A DNA stretch of 5,998 nucleotides. Source: Propionibacteriaceae bacterium. GTDB taxonomy: Bacteria > Actinomycetota > Actinomycetes > Propionibacteriales > Propionibacteriaceae. How positions within the stretch are numbered: position 1 is the first letter of the stretch; every line of letters starts with the position of its first letter. A program made the position numbers and the translations under genes. Below, in pieces: positions 5,790 through 5,998 of this stretch. The notes beneath the pieces are model-generated. The model was not told where the DNA came from. It worked only from the letters and a program-made list of their open reading frames with translations, and did not search any database. Where the stretch lies: assembly GCA_031254155.1 (NCBI GenBank), contig JAIRVA010000328.1, positions 1 through 5,998 of the forward strand, given 5' to 3'.

Positions 5790-5998
5790 GAGCGGAAGTA
5801 GCGTGTCACGAGCCAGTTTTTGAACACGGGGTCAAGAATCTGGATTGTGCTATCCATCACGTCGATGATCTCACGATCCACCAGCGCCTTCTTGATTCTC
5901 ACAACGTTGGCCGATGTCCCCAGATCGTATTTCTTCAACGTCGCCTGCGAACTCAGCGCGTCTTCCCCCATGATCACGGCCCGCAGGAAACTCAACTG
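5786..5998 (-). CDS. C-terminal part of a probable AAA/STAND-like ATPase (runs off the right edge)
   Basis: The frame is open to the window edge, so only the last 70 codons are visible; a TTG near the edge (5995) is not a credible start. The segment has a helix (LSFLRAVIMGED), then SSQATLKKYDLGTSANVVRIKKALVDREIIDV, which reads as a winged-helix DNA-binding fold, and finally QILDPVFKNWLVTRYF. The latter is the 'DPxxxxWL' ending familiar from archaeal-type AAA ATPases (PF01637-like, annotated simply as ATP-binding protein). In full-length members a P-loop domain precedes this tail; none is in view here. Hand-counted GC is about 54%, against about 68% in two sampled lines of eda, and codon use is more relaxed, which suggests horizontal acquisition. 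The biological role of this family is poorly known, and some members travel with mobile or defence regions. The family assignment rests on pattern memory. Confidence 0.6.
   Translation of the reverse strand, partial: QLSFLRAVIMGEDALSSQATLKKYDLGTSANVVRIKKALVDREIIDVMDSTIQILDPVFKNWLVTRYFRS

Overview
The window reads as a stretch of a high-GC bacterial chromosome, most likely from an actinomycete (Actinomycetota). The basis is strong G/C preference at third codon positions, roughly 68% GC in lines counted by hand, and a polyphosphate kinase gene directly followed by a Nudix/histidine-phosphatase fusion. That pair is the ppk1-mutT1 order known from mycobacteria. The genus cannot be told from the sequence alone.

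Left half, plus strand (1-3815): a 192-base leader with an imperfect direct repeat and an excellent ribosome binding site leads into ppk1 (913 codons). This PPK1 has all its catalytic residues but carries a roughly 225-residue Pro/Ala/Glu-rich N-terminal extension. Its stop codon overlaps the GTG start of a mutT1-like gene by four bases, so the two are almost certainly co-transcribed and translationally coupled. Together they suggest phosphoanhydride metabolism: polyphosphate synthesis beside clean-up of oxidised nucleotides and possibly dinucleoside polyphosphates. Two consecutive stem-loops close this unit.

Centre (3816-4035): a convergent intergenic region of 220 bases. It holds the two stem-loops and, at its right end, a small AT-rich palindromic island just past the end of the opposing operon. 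Nothing recognisable lies between them.

Right half, minus strand (5741 down to 4036): a two-gene operon of KDPG aldolase (eda) followed by 2-keto-3-deoxygluconate kinase (kdgK), overlapping by seven bases. The kinase makes KDPG from KDG and ATP, and the aldolase splits it into pyruvate and glyceraldehyde-3-phosphate. This is the common lower branch of hexuronate, pectin and aldonate catabolism. No upper-branch gene is in view.

Right edge (5786-5998, minus strand): the C-terminal 70 codons of a gene that continues outside the window. It looks like the winged-helix tail of a STAND-like/archaeal-type AAA ATPase. Its GC (about 54% by hand count) is clearly below its neighbours, so it is probably a recent arrival. 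It ends 44 bases before eda.

Most of the window is ordinary metabolism. I see no new multi-gene system. The points worth a second look are the PPK1 extension with its internal repeat, the leader repeat, the palindromic island, and the low-GC ATPase at the edge.
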